Source of the DNA: Oikopleura dioica
Taxonomy: Eukaryota; Chordata; Appendicularia; Copelata; Oikopleuridae
Reading direction: 5' to 3'
Assembly: GCA_907165135.1 (NCBI GenBank)
Contig: OU015566.1
Location: 11,516,157 to 11,580,156 of the forward strand
Length of the DNA stretch: 64,000 nucleotides
The notes under the pieces were generated by a model, which did not search any database, was not told where the DNA came from, and saw only the letters and a list, made by a program, of their open reading frames with translations. Position 1 is the first letter of the stretch. Every line of letters starts with the position of its first letter. A program made the position numbers and the translations under genes. Shown here in pieces: positions 44,701 to 56,536 of this stretch.

Positions 44701-47700
44701 GAACCCTCTGCTGGAAGAAAGGCTGCTGGAAGACCAATTTTTAAAAATAAAAATACAAAGATAAAGCCTGGATTGGCTAAATATTATCTAGTAAGCCGCA
44801 TTCAGCCACTTTTTGCCGAATGACCTCCCGGAGGACCCGCCTACAGAAAAACCGACTGCTGCGTTCATTTTTTTAAATCAGAGTTAGGGCGAAGCCGACC
44901 CAAAGGGGAGGCCGCACTCGTTCATTCTATTCAATCAGAGTCAGGGCAAAGCATCATTTATGATCCCGAATATTTCGAGATACTCCTAACTTAAATGTTG
45001 AAAAATCCGGGAGGTTTTCAAGAGATCTAACATTCGGGATTTACAAAAATCTGAAAGCGAACCAGAGAAGACTTCTTCAATCCAATTCGTATTGACTCTT
45101 ATTGAATAAAATGATTAGACGTTGCCATCCCAACGGGTCGGCTTCGGCCTGACTCTGATTGAAAGGAATGAACGAGCGCGGCCTCCCCTTCGGGTCGGCT
45201 TCGCCCTTACTCTGATTGAAAAGAATGAATGGGATTGGCCTCTCCTTCGGGTCCGCTTCGCCCTTACTCTGATTGAAAAGAATGAACGGGATTGGCCTCC
45301 CCTTCGGGTCGGTTTCGCCCTTAATCTGATTTAAAAGAATGAACGGGCGTGGCCTCCCCTTCGGGTCGGCTTCGCCCTGACTCTGATTGAATAGAATGAA
45401 CGGTTGTGGCCTTGCCTTCGGGTCGGCTTCGCTCTGACTCTGATTGAAAAGAATGAACGGTTGTGGCCTTCCTTTCGGGTCGGCTTCGCCCTGACTCTGA
45501 TTGAAAAGAATGAACGGTTGTGGCCTTCCCTTGGATTAGAAATCCCAAACTCGATACTTTTGAGACTCTGGGTTTGTAAACCCAGGTGACAGCCTACAAC
45601 CCTTCCCTTCGGGTCGGCTTCGCCCTGACTCTGATTGAAAATAATGAACGGGCGTGGCCTTCCCTTCCGGTCGGCTTCGCCCTGACTCTGATTGAAAAGA
45701 ATGAACGGTATTGGCATCCCCTTCGGGTCGGTTTTGCCCTTAATCTGATTCAAAAGAATGATCGGGCGTGGCCATCCATTCGGGTCGGCTTCGCCCTGAC
45801 TCTGATCTAAAAGGATGAACGGGCTTGCTGCGGCTTATTAGATAATATTTAGCCAATCCAGGCTTTATCTTTGTATTTTTATTTTTAAAAATTGGTCTTC
45901 CAGCAGCCTTTCTTCCAGCAGAGGGTTCCTCCGGGAGGTCTTCCGGCATTAAGTGGCTGAATACGGCAATTACTAGCCAATCATGGCTTTAAATTTTATT
46001 TGTATTTATATTTTTTAATATTAGTCTTCCAGCAGCTTTTCTTCCAGCAGAGGAGTCCTCCGGGAGTTCCTCCGGCACTAAGTGGCCGAATACGGCAGTT
46101 ATTCGGGCTCGAGTCCAGGGCAACCCCCTACTTCCATCGGTAGGTTGCCTTTATCAAAAGTAAGTGATTTTGTCATTTTGAGATATTTGCCGGTCAACCA
46201 GCTGGTGAAGACGTGGTCCGATTTTGACGATTTTGGCCGGGACATGTAGCCCTGCTCACGACGATCAATTCTAGATGCTAACCATGCATGTGCGATATGC
46301 ATGACCGGAGAAATCGCGTAGCCCGAAATTGACCTAATAAGACCTTTAGGGGGCGCCCGCGCGCCACTCGTGACGTCACCGATGATAAGACCAGCATTTT
46401 CTGGACCAGTTTTTCACGCTCTTTCAAATGAGCATAAAAAAAGGGGGTGTTAGAAAAAATTTTTGACCGAGTTATTTGAAATCGTCTGTCTCGTGGGAGA
46501 CTTCTATTTCTGATCCCGTGATAAGTTATGTTCGCGACCCATGGAACCTGGTTGACCTGTTTGTCGTTGGACTCGGCTACATCATGCAAATCATCGACTT
46601 GATTAGTCCGTACATCAGAATGGGAAAGGGTTAATTATGCTCCACAGTTTCTTTCTCATACCGGTACTATCAAGAGTTTCTCGATGTTTGGCGTCAGTCT
46701 GCCAGAATATTCCCGATTTTAATTAACCCACCAAAGCGACGAGTGCGACAACTGACATTGATCAAGCCTTTGCTTCGTCACACAGTGGCCCTCAAGGTGG
46801 ATCTTCTGGTCTCACAGCCCTGCGGGCTTTCAGAGTTCTGAGGGTTCTCAAAACAATGTCGATAGTTCCTGGTTTGCGCTCGATTGTCCAAGCGCTCCTG
46901 CATTCGATTCAAGCTCTAAAAGATGCCGTAGTTCTGACATTGTTCTGCCTGTCTGTATTTGCCTTGATTGGGTACCAGCTTTTCCATGGAATGCTGAGGA
47001 GCAAATGTGTCCGGAAACCAGACTTAGGTAAAATAAAAAGCGCTTATTCTTAATTTTAACTTTACAAAAGACTCAAGTCAATATTTGAAGAGCTTCTTTT
47101 CTGAAGATATATTTAAGAATAATCAGTCTAAAACTTGGCTTCACCAAATTTGCCGATTGATTATTTGTAGTCACAATATTTTGCCCCTAAGTGCATGATC
47201 TTGTTTAGAGCTCGTCGGCCAATTCCCCTTGGAATTCACAATTTGGAACATCGACACCAGCGAATATGTTTTTGAAGATTCGAAGGAAAAAATAAGGGAC
47301 TTTTTGAACACTTTCCGTAAGTTCCTCATTTTCTTCCGTTATCAAAGCTGTTTTCAGGGAACGATCTTTTTCCACATGATCATCATTCAGTATCAGAAGA
47401 TAGTCTCTACGGAAGGACCATTCTTCCCTGTGGAAAAGATGCTTCAAATGTCACATTTTTCGAACGAATATTTCTCAACAAAGACTTTCTCTCTAGTGGA
47501 CCTAATTCTCCGAATTCACACATTCCGACATTCGATGAGCCACATTTCAATCTAGGCCCGGTTAACCAAACATGGTGTTACGATCGTTCTTCTTCCGATT
47601 GCATTTCGTGGACATTATCAGAAAAAATATTGAAAAAACAACCTGGGTCGATGAGAGAAATCATCAAGAAAAACCTAATCGGGAGGCAAAATCACCAACC

Positions 47701-50700
47701 AGTTTTTCGCCAGTCAGAAGCCTTGGACCAAGTTGCTTATTCACTCGGACTCGGGAATGTCCAAAAATGCTCGCACAAATTGAGCATCAATGTCACCCGA
47801 GAGGTCAACGAGACCGCTTGGAACGAAGACATGGATCACTATCTCATGAACCGAAAAGAAAACACGCTCTTTTACCACAAGGACTCAGTTGAAATTCCGA
47901 AACAAGAGCCCTTCCTCTGCCAGGACGACGATTCTTGCATCGACAATATCAAATTGGCCAAAACAAGATGCCTGACGAACGAGTCTTACGGCCCGATGGA
48001 GATTCGAAAAGACTTTTGCGAAGAAAAACTGAACCACACTTTCGAATGCAAAGAAACGCTGACAAATCCGGATTACGGATATACAAGCTTTGACAGTTTT
48101 CATATGGCGTTTTTGACATCGTTTCGATTGGTGGCGCTTGATGCCTGGAATAGGCTGTATTATTTAACGCTGCATACATCTGGTCAAGGATATGTTTTCT
48201 TCTACATCGGATTGGTGTTTCTCGGGTCTTATTATCTTATCAACTTGATCTTGGCGGTCGTTTACATGGCTTACGAAGAAGAAGTCGCAGCAGTTGAGGA
48301 AGAGATTCAGCAAATGGAGGCGGAAGAGGCAGAAAGACGCGTTCGACAATCGGTGATGCAGAGAACTTCTGATATGTCAGCAGATTCGAGGAGCGATGCA
48401 GACAAAAAGGACTCTTTTCTCAACCCTATTCCTGAGCTGAAAATTGACACGTGCGCCGATGCAACCCCTAAATCTCTCCACAAACTTCCACTTGTAAAAA
48501 CGCTCTCAAACAATTCCAACGCTTCTGGATTCTCCGGTCTCTCGGGCCGCTTTAATCTGAGAACTCCGAAGCTCTCCCCTGGCAATCGACTCGATGTTTC
48601 TAACAATTCCTCTATCAGGCTCAAGCTGAATTCCAGCTCTGGCTCCAGTACGAGGGAAGTGAACTCGATCGTTTCTGATTGCGATTTAAATGAAACTGGA
48701 TCAGAAGTAAAAACGCTGGATAGATGGAATTTGCTTCGATTGAAAACGCCCGATCTTGGTAAATTAGATCATTTTTAAGTGTCTTTTATAAAATGTCATT
48801 TTACTATATGTCACATGTTTGCCGCTTTTTAAAACTCTTTGTGCTTTGGAGCGGGAAATCCATCCAAGTTTCTCTTGAACTCAATGATTTCATCAGTCTA
48901 ATTTCAGTTCGTAAAGCAATAGAAGAAACAGGGGATGATCCCAGCTCAGGGGTTTCCCGCTCACGCTCATTTCGAGCACGACAGCTCTATCGCAGTCAAA
49001 AACCTCGAATGCTAGTTAGCGGTCACACTCGTAATATTCGCACGATATTTAATTGCATCCATATCACTTTTTATATTGTTCATTTTTTATTCGATAAACG
49101 TTTGATGCTTTCACAGTCACTTGCACGTAAAAAGTTGTTTGCGACCCGTGATAAGCTGTTGTTGAAGAGGCTCAGCGACAGCGAAAACTTGAGGAGCTTC
49201 AAGTGGCTAATGGGAGGAGCAGAAGGAATTCAGGAAATTCGCAGAATAGCTTTATGTCAAGTAAGATCCTCCCAATTCCATCTTTTCAAAATAATAATTC
49301 AGATCGTTCAAAGACCCGCTCAAGAAGAACTTCAGGGGGCTTACCCGAGGATCAAGATCAAGACCAGACGAAAACCCCGCTGCTAAATGGCTCAACTCCT
49401 TCTGGAGAGTATATTCAGCGCAAGCCACGAGCGCCCACTCGACTTACCTCGACCAGTGACCTCTATAAAACCGAGTCCGAATTCGATGTCTTCCACAATT
49501 CGGAAATATCAAAACTGCCAAGACGGTCTAGGACTGGCACGCTTCCATTTATTTATCGACCAGATAGGCACGGTTTCTTATCTTACAGTAGTCGCCTTCT
49601 TTTCCAATTTCAGAAATTGAATCTTGAAACTGTAAAAGACACAAAACAACAGACGAAGGAACAATGTCATACATCAGAAGGCTGATTTATCGTTCATCTC
49701 ACTGTTTTTGCTGCCCTCCAGGGTGGCTTCCAATTCAGGTCTGGTTGCATTTCATTCTGTATCAAATTTGATCTTGAAAGAATTGTTATTGCTATAAATT
49801 TTAATTGAAATCAGCCAAAATAAAGAAATTTATGAAGAAAATCGTGACGGATCCCTTTTTCGAAGTCGTTATTACGTTTTGCATCCTGGCGAATACCTTC
49901 TTCATGACTCTGGAAAAATATCCGAAGGAAAACTATCCTGAGCGTGAGCCGCTTCTCGACAAAGCGAACAAAGTCTTCACGATTATCTTTATCGTAGAAA
50001 TGGTGTTGAAGATCATTGGACTGACGCCACATCTGTACTTCAAAGAACAGTGGAATATTTTCGATTCCGTCGTCATCATGTTTTCAATTCTTGAGCTGGC
50101 CTTGAGCACGTTAGCGACAAATCTGGCTGTGCTCCGAGCCTTCCGGTTGTTGAGAATTCTCAAGCTGGCGAAATCATGGCCGACGCTGAACAAACTGATC
50201 AGGATCATTGGGCGGTCTTTAGGCAACCTCGGTCATTTATCCTTCGTCCTGTTTATTGTGCTCTTCATCTTCGCCGTCATTGGAATGCAGCTCTTCCGTG
50301 CCGACTACCTCAAACACTTCAACGACGGAATGGAAGTCAACGAGACGACAAAGATCCATCTTCCACGATGGCACTTTATCGATTTCCCTCACGCTTTTTT
50401 AATCGTTTTTCGAATTCAATGCGGAGAATGGGTGGAAAGCATGTTCGAATGCATGAAGGTCTCGAAGCCAAAAATCTGCATTCCAATCTTCATCACCGTT
50501 TTCGTCATCGGCAACCTCGTTATTCTCAATCTTTTCTTAGCTTTGCTACTGAACTCGTTCAGTGGAGATGTTCTCCAGCAAACAGAAGCTAGCAGTAATG
50601 CTTTCGCCTTAGCTGGAGAGAGAATTCAAAGATGCATCGTCCACGTCGCCAAGAAAATCCCAGTTTGTCTCGGAAGCTGTCAGCAATTTGCCCTTGCTCA

Positions 50701-53700
50701 GTGGAAGAAACACTTCGCGGTAACAACAATAAAAGAGCCGACAAATCCCTGGGATGATGAATTTATCCCAATTAAAGCAGGCGTGTGCGGCGTCTCAGAC
50801 GCGTTTTCTAGAAGCCCCAGTCTGTCAAAAGCTTATATTCACACGCTTGTTCTGCCTAATGAAGCCTCAAATGGAACCTCGCCAAACAAATCACTGAATA
50901 ATCTCTCTAATCCCGACGCTCAATATCTCCAGCAGCAACAAGAAATTCAATCGACGGAAAACGCGGCTTTGCTGGAAGGAAAGCAATACAACCCAGAAGA
51001 ATGCCTCCCAAAACTCACGCCATATTTGAACAAGTACATCGACCCAGAGTCGCACTTTTCTCAGCAGTGCATGAAGATCCGAATCAATTGCTACAAAATC
51101 GTTGAGCATCGTATTTACGAAACCATTCTCATCTTCACCATTTTGCTCTCTTCGATCGCTCTGGTCTTCGAAGACATAAAACTCAACGACCAACGAAGCT
51201 CATTGAAAGTCGTGCTTTACTGGGCAGATGTCTTTTTCTGCATATTTTTCAGCATTGAAATGATAATGAAGGTGATTGCTTATGGTCTGCGAAAATACTT
51301 CACGAACTGGTGGTGCTGCTTAGATTTCTTCATCGTGACCGTCTCGGTCATTTCGATCTACTATTCTCCCCTTCCTCATTCAAAAGTGACGAATTCAACT
51401 ACAAGCTCGCTGTCAGTTCTTCGAGTTCTAAGAACGATGCGTGCTCTGAGACCCCTGAGAGCTCTCTCGAGATTCCAGGGAATGAGAGTCGTTGTTGATG
51501 CCCTTATGAAAGCGATCCCTTCGATTATGAATGTCTTCCTTGTTTGCGTTATTTTCTGGCTTATCTTTTCAATCCTTGGCGTGAACCTTTTTGGTGGGAA
51601 ATTTTCGCGATGCGTGGATTTGAAAACTTCACAGATTCTTCCTGCTAAATGCCCGCTGCTCAGAGGTATCAATGGATCAGTGTCGGAAGCAGATAAATTG
51701 AGATGCAAAGACAGAAAAGATCCCATGTTCGCCGAGTGGGCTGCGGACAAACATCATTGCTTGTACATAAAAGAATGGTTTAATGACACTGAGAAGAATG
51801 AATCAAAGTATGATTGGGAAACACCACCGGTGAATTTTGATGATGTTTGGAATGGATATTTGGCTCTTTTACAAGGAAAGGCTTAATAACCTTTGATGAG
51901 GACTTAATTTTTTGATACAGAGATCTCCCAAATAATAGAAAGCTCCTCGAATTGAGTGTCTTTCGGGAGAATTATTTGAGGTTCATAACTAAAGATTTCT
52001 AAGTCACCTTTTTGAACAACGTTCCTCTCAACTTGGCTTGTAAGTTGTAGCTTCCCGTTATATCTATAATTAAAATCAAGTTCCAAATCTTTTGGGGTAT
52101 CAATATGTAGGGCAACAATAATATAGTTGCCAACAGTGACAGAAAAGTATGCTTCATAATCGTTAAAAACCACATTTCCAGATTGTGGTAAACTGTAACG
52201 CGTCCCTTCATTATAAGTAGATACTCGATAAAATCCATCACTAAGTAAAGGGTATTTTATATGAATCTTGAAAAAATTAATGTCCTTGCCAAGTGCCCAT
52301 AATATTTCACGGATATGATCGGGAGAATTATAACGATCAAAATCAAAAGGGGATCTTCCTGGGTCTGATCGAGACTTAATCAAATTGTATTTGTCGTCAA
52401 ACTAAGTATTTCTCTTCGTGTTAGGTTCCTGTTTCTTTCTTCACTCACTTTTCTCATTACGCGATTTTCCGTACTCAGCTTTCATCTTTTCACGTTTTCA
52501 TTGGTTTTCTGCGTAATGGAGGGCACATGTCTATTATTTTTAGAATTGTCTTCTCTCATTCTGTTGAACATGCCTTCAAAGAAACTTTTTAATCCCGATG
52601 ATTGACTTTCCATTTCGACCTCGAGTTGACTCCTTAGAAGCTCAATCTGTTCCTTCAAATTTTTTATTTCATCTTTTGCGGCGTCTTGAGACTCTCGGAG
52701 ATTTCTAATCTCTATAAATTTTTCTCGTTATAATTCAAGAACACCAAAGAATGTTTGTTACCAGATTCAAGAGTTGGATTACTGAGATTTTCATTTCCCG
52801 AAATCGAGGATTTTTCTCTGTCGCTCATATGGACTCGTTATGCAAATTTTTGCACTTTTTTGAATGAAAAGTTTTCATTGAAAACTTTGATTCGCTTTTT
52901 CGCACATCAACTTTGCTTGCACGTGTGATTTTTCAATAAGAGCAACAAATAACGAAATTTGAGCCAAATATAAGTCGCTACATTTATGGGATGGCTTGAA
53001 ATTATGCAGAATGCCGTAGATATCCGAGGGGAAGGTCTTCAACCTGAGTACGAGTCATCAATGTGGAGCTATGTCTATTTCATTATCTTCATCGTCGCTG
53101 GTAGCTTCTTCTGCCTCAATCTGTTCATTGGTGTGATCATCGACAATTTTAATCAGCAAAAAGTCAAAAAGAAATCAAACGGTTTCGACGACGGCGTTTT
53201 CCTTACAGACGAGCAAAGACAGTACTACGACGCAATGCGAAAGATGGCAGCAAAAACGCCGAAAAAACCAATTCCACGGCCGAAGAATAAATTCGCAGCG
53301 GCAATTTACAATTTAGTAACCGATCGAAGATTCGAACTCGCGATCATGGTGGCAATTTTGTTGAACATGGTTGTGATGGCTATTGAAAGTCATGACGCCT
53401 CGGATAAGGTAAAGTTCAAAAAACAAGCTCTTTTATACGAAATTTTAGACGATATTTGTGCTGGAGCAGCTAAACAACATCTTCGTCGGCGTCTTCGGTG
53501 CTGAGGTCATTCTGAAGCTCATCGGCCTAAGACAGCACTACTTTACTGTTCCTTGGAATGTTTTTGACTTGGTTGTTGTGGTGGTTTCCGTCATCGCATC
53601 TGCTCTGTCCGACCTCATCTCGCATCTCATTCAGCCAACAATTTTCAGGATTGTCAGACTCTTCAGAATTTCTAGAGTCTTGAGGCTTATCAGGGAGGCA

Positions 53701-55195
53701 AAAGGAATAAGAACGCTACTGTTTGCGCTCATGATGTCGTTACCAGGTATGGCATTATTAAAAATAATTAAAAACGCGACATTCAAGCTCTCCTCAACAT
53801 CGGAATGTTACTCTTCCTGGTCATGTTCATGTTTGCGATTCTCGGAATGAGTCAATTTGCTTACGTCCAGAAAAAGGGAGGAATCGATGACATGCTCAAC
53901 TTCGAGACTTTCCCAAACGCCTTCTTGCTACTCTTTCAAGCGTCGACGTCAGAAGGATGGAATACTTTTCTTGAGCCAATTATGCTCGACACAGAACCTT
54001 ATTGCTAGAGTTCGAAATTCTAAAATATTTTCCAAGAAAATCGTAAATTTTCTCCTAATCGATTTTAAACTCAATACAAGCGACCCTCACAAAGAAGGTA
54101 TCAATAACCCTGTCAAGGGAAAAGGCAACTGTGGAAACTCGACAATAGGCATCACCTACTTTATCGTCTTTGTCTTCATTACCTTCCTCATCGTCGTCAA
54201 CATGTACATCGCCGTCATTCTCGAAAACTTTGACGTAGCAACGAGAGAAAATGCAGAGCCTCTAACGGCTGATGATTTCGAACAGTTCTTCGAAGTTTGG
54301 CAAAAGTTTGACGACAAGTTGACCCAGTTGATCTCGTACGACCAGCTTCAACTGCTGCTGCATCAGCTTGACATGCCATTGAAGGTAAATTTGAGAAATT
54401 TAAGGGTGTGTTTATGATATTAAAGGTGCCATTCCCGAATCGCCCATTCATAACACACTATGAAATGCAAATGACATCCGACGGTCAAATCCACTGTCTT
54501 GAAGTCATCATTGCTCTCATCAAAAAAGTGCTTGGTGATTCCCCAGCTCTCAATGCCATGAAGGTAATCTTCCTCTGAAAACCCGATATAAAACTATTCA
54601 GGCGGCGATGGTTCAAACATTCCAAATGAAGTGCAAGTCCACAGTGCAGTATGAGCCGGTGATGACGACGATGGAATACGCTAGAATGGATAGAGCCGCG
54701 AAGACCATTCAAAACGCCTGGAGAGAGTGGTACTATGAACAGGTAAGAATTTCACTATCAAACTGCTTCGACACTTGTTCAGGGAGGAAGAGAGCTGAGG
54801 GGACCAGTAACAACGAGAAATCAAATTGCTCAAAAATTTGAAAGTCTTCTGCGGCTCAGTTCTGATACCAAGCCTTGCATAAGATCTGCTATTTCTCTTC
54901 CAAACATGGTTAGCTTTCGAATCTTATAATTGACCATATCATTTGTTTTTCAGCAAGTTCTTCGTAGAGAAGAGCACAAATTGAAAATCAACCCTCTGGA
55001 AAAACGATCGTTAGATTCTCTTATCAAAGGTCTAAAAAGCATAAGAGGTAATAAATACGTCTTTGAAATGATTTCAACCCTGAATTTTCAGATGAAGAAG
55101 ACGACTTCCAGTACACAGAATCCAATCACCACAATGCCCAGCAAAATCGCTCAAGTAAAAGAAAAGTCAATTTTACAAAAATAATCTTGCTTTAG
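41741..55195 (+). CDS. voltage-gated sodium channel alpha subunit (four-domain Nav)
   Basis: Plasma-membrane channel with four S1-S6 repeats. Exon 1 at 41741 ([20 protein letters not shown]); N-terminal exons between 42586 and 43200 are only partly resolved. [15 protein letters not shown] near 43740 matches the Nav N-terminus. [12 protein letters not shown] spliced to [14 protein letters not shown] (46526-), S4 [23 protein letters not shown] from 49814 ([20 protein letters not shown]). DIII S4 [24 protein letters not shown]4 [20 protein letters not shown]. The C-terminus holds an EF-hand-like region and an IQ-like motif ([16 protein letters not shown] near 54690); stop 55193-55195. Pore residues are D (48140-48142), E (50426-50428), M (52986-52988) and E (53952-53954) instead of D-E-K-A. 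The III-IV latch is VFL (53196-53204) instead of IFM. The DI turret is much enlarged. GA-AG introns fit at 44102-46525 and 51876-52974 and possibly at 54008. Confidence 0.93.
44143..46486. mobile_element. 2.34-kb element with about 660-bp terminal inverted repeats
   Basis: The left arm (44143 to about 44803) and right arm (about 45826 to 46486) are near-identical in inverted orientation. The outermost bases are GACGATTTCAAATAACTCG and complement; TGT lies directly outside each end (44140-44142, 46487-46489), a probable 3-bp target duplication. Each arm contains diverged tandem units of about 115 bp (CTTCCGGCATTAAGTGGCTG type). The centre is a 60-bp tandem array. No transposase frame was found, so it is non-autonomous. 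The superfamily was not assigned. Confidence 0.88.
45125..45830. repeat. 60-bp tandem repeat inside the long-TIR element
   Basis: About eleven units of roughly 60 bp built on TTCGGGTCGGCTTCGCCCTG followed by ACTCTGATTGAAAAGAATGA. One unit is interrupted around 45530-45600 by unrelated sequence. Because the unit is a multiple of three, stretches stay open on both strands (plus: [14 protein letters not shown] every 20 residues). I treat these frames as by-products of the repeat. Confidence 0.85.
51876..52974 (+). other. GA-AG intron of the sodium channel with a nested gene
   Basis: Donor ACAAG|GAAAGG and acceptor TATAAG|TCGCT. The join gives [19 protein letters not shown], exactly colinear with Nav domain III P-loops. 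The intron contains an antisense gene (51904-52828). Confidence 0.8.
51904..52828 (-). CDS. orphan coiled-coil plus beta-rich protein, nested antisense
   Basis: Three exons on the strand opposite the sodium channel. [17 protein letters not shown] (start 52828) joins a coiled-coil exon ([20 protein letters not shown]), then a C-terminal exon with alternating polar/hydrophobic beta-strand-like sequence ([40 protein letters not shown]) ending at 51904-51906. Total about 250 residues. The introns (about 52396-52490 and 52695-52765) are GT-AG and keep frame. The exons are AT-richer than the surrounding channel exons, which could mean a different origin. No family recognised; a trimeric coiled-coil/beta-sandwich fold would be one guess. 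Confidence 0.68.
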
Positions 55196-55527
55196 TTCTT
55201 TCCCTAGATTCAACGACCTCGTCTACGGTTTTCTTCAACGAGTGATGAAGCGCTCAAAACATGTATATTTTATTATTGCATTTACCTCCAAAAACAAACT
55301 ACAACACTGCTAAAACCAATAAAATCTATAATATTGAATAACAAAAATTTAAAGATGATATGCTTGTGCATTTTTATAGCAATAAGCTTGCATATATTCA
55401 TGGGAATCAAGCGTTTCTTATCAGAAAAGGGAAAATGATATTGTGGTTATAATGCGCCCGGTCGGTGAGTCTCGTTCAATCTCATTCACTTTTGCTATAG
55501 ATTCTATAGTATAGAATCTTTTCCAAT

Positions 55528-56444
55528 ATGGCTGAAAGAGTTCAAGATGATCTTGAGAGAAAAGAGAATTTTGCCAATCGAGTAATTGTTAAAGAGCCGC
55601 AGCGCAGAATTGAACCATCACAAAGTTACCAAGCTCCTCCTACGTTCCCAGGTTTGATATTGATATCAACCAAATTCTCTCAAAAAATAACAGAGACAGC
55701 AACGCTATTGACTCCAACTGCTCCACCTGAAAATGATGTGATTTCAACCCAACCTGCGGCACACCAGGCTCAATTAATCGCTTCCTTTCCGGTCTTGTTT
55801 GATTGCTGCGCTCAGATGGACAAATGCTGCATAACCTTCTTGTTTCCGTGCATCACATTCTACAATGTTGAAGAAAAGCTCGGCAAAGGACCGTCTTGAC
55901 TATTTTTTGTTTTTCGACGCGTTTTTATGCGATTATAGACATGATGCTTGAAACATTGTTTGTCAAAATAATTGAAAGTAAATTGGAAGACAGGCTATTT
56001 TTGTTTGTTCACGACATTTTTAACAACTGTCAATTTATTGAGGGAATTTGCTCCTGACGTTATTCTTGGATTATGTCCACTTCATACGTCAGTCCCAGCA
56101 TATTGGTCCTGCTTCAGCTTACTACTTTTTTCGCGTTGTGTAAGGAGTTTTTTATATAAAACTTAATAAAATTTCAGATAGATCATCTAAAATTATTCGA
56201 AATTTAGTTCAAAACACTTCTACTGTGTGACCAACGACAACGAATTTTCGGAAGACAGAAATTGACTTCACGTCGACAAAAATGTTCAAGTGCTGCTGGG
56301 TAATCAAAGTACCTAGAATAACATTGCTCACGTTGTATTTTAGAGACTTTTTCACTGTTCTTCTTTGCAGCTGCTGTGCTCTGATTCAACATGAACGACT
56401 CCTCAAAAAAGGCCTTGCATCATCGCCTGTTCATAATGTTTAGC
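55528..56444 (+). CDS. PLAC8-like membrane protein, copy 1
   Basis: Starts [21 protein letters not shown] second exon has a Thr/Pro stretch and the Cys-rich motif [19 protein letters not shown]. The third exon carries a hydrophobic segment ([20 protein letters not shown]). The fourth reads [20 protein letters not shown] and the last [20 protein letters not shown], ending at 56442-56444. Cys pairs, the 'FPC' motif and the final 'CC.LIQ' fit the PLAC8 family; these are small membrane-associated proteins. The exon 2-3 junction may use a GA-AG intron (CAAAG|GACCGT). The open frame is kept in all exons, so this copy is probably functional, although strongly diverged from copy 2. Confidence 0.72.
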
Positions 56445-56536
56445 TCAATAAATGTGAACGTAGTGCGCGAATTGAACAAGTTCTCTTCCTTGATTCCACA
56501 ATCCCCACAATCTTCGGATTTTGATATCTCCTCAAC

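Larger units (their letters stand above)
44102..46525 (+). other. GA-AG intron of the sodium channel, hosting a transposon
   Basis: Donor TTAAG|GACCGG and acceptor GATAAG|TTATG. Removing it gives [17 protein letters not shown], colinear with the Nav DI S2-S3 region. No GT donor near 44100 does this. Confidence 0.7.

Noticed and set aside
45122-45810. Several open frames within the 60-bp repeats
   Set aside because: Explained by a repeat unit that is a multiple of three; frames break between blocks and both strands are open.
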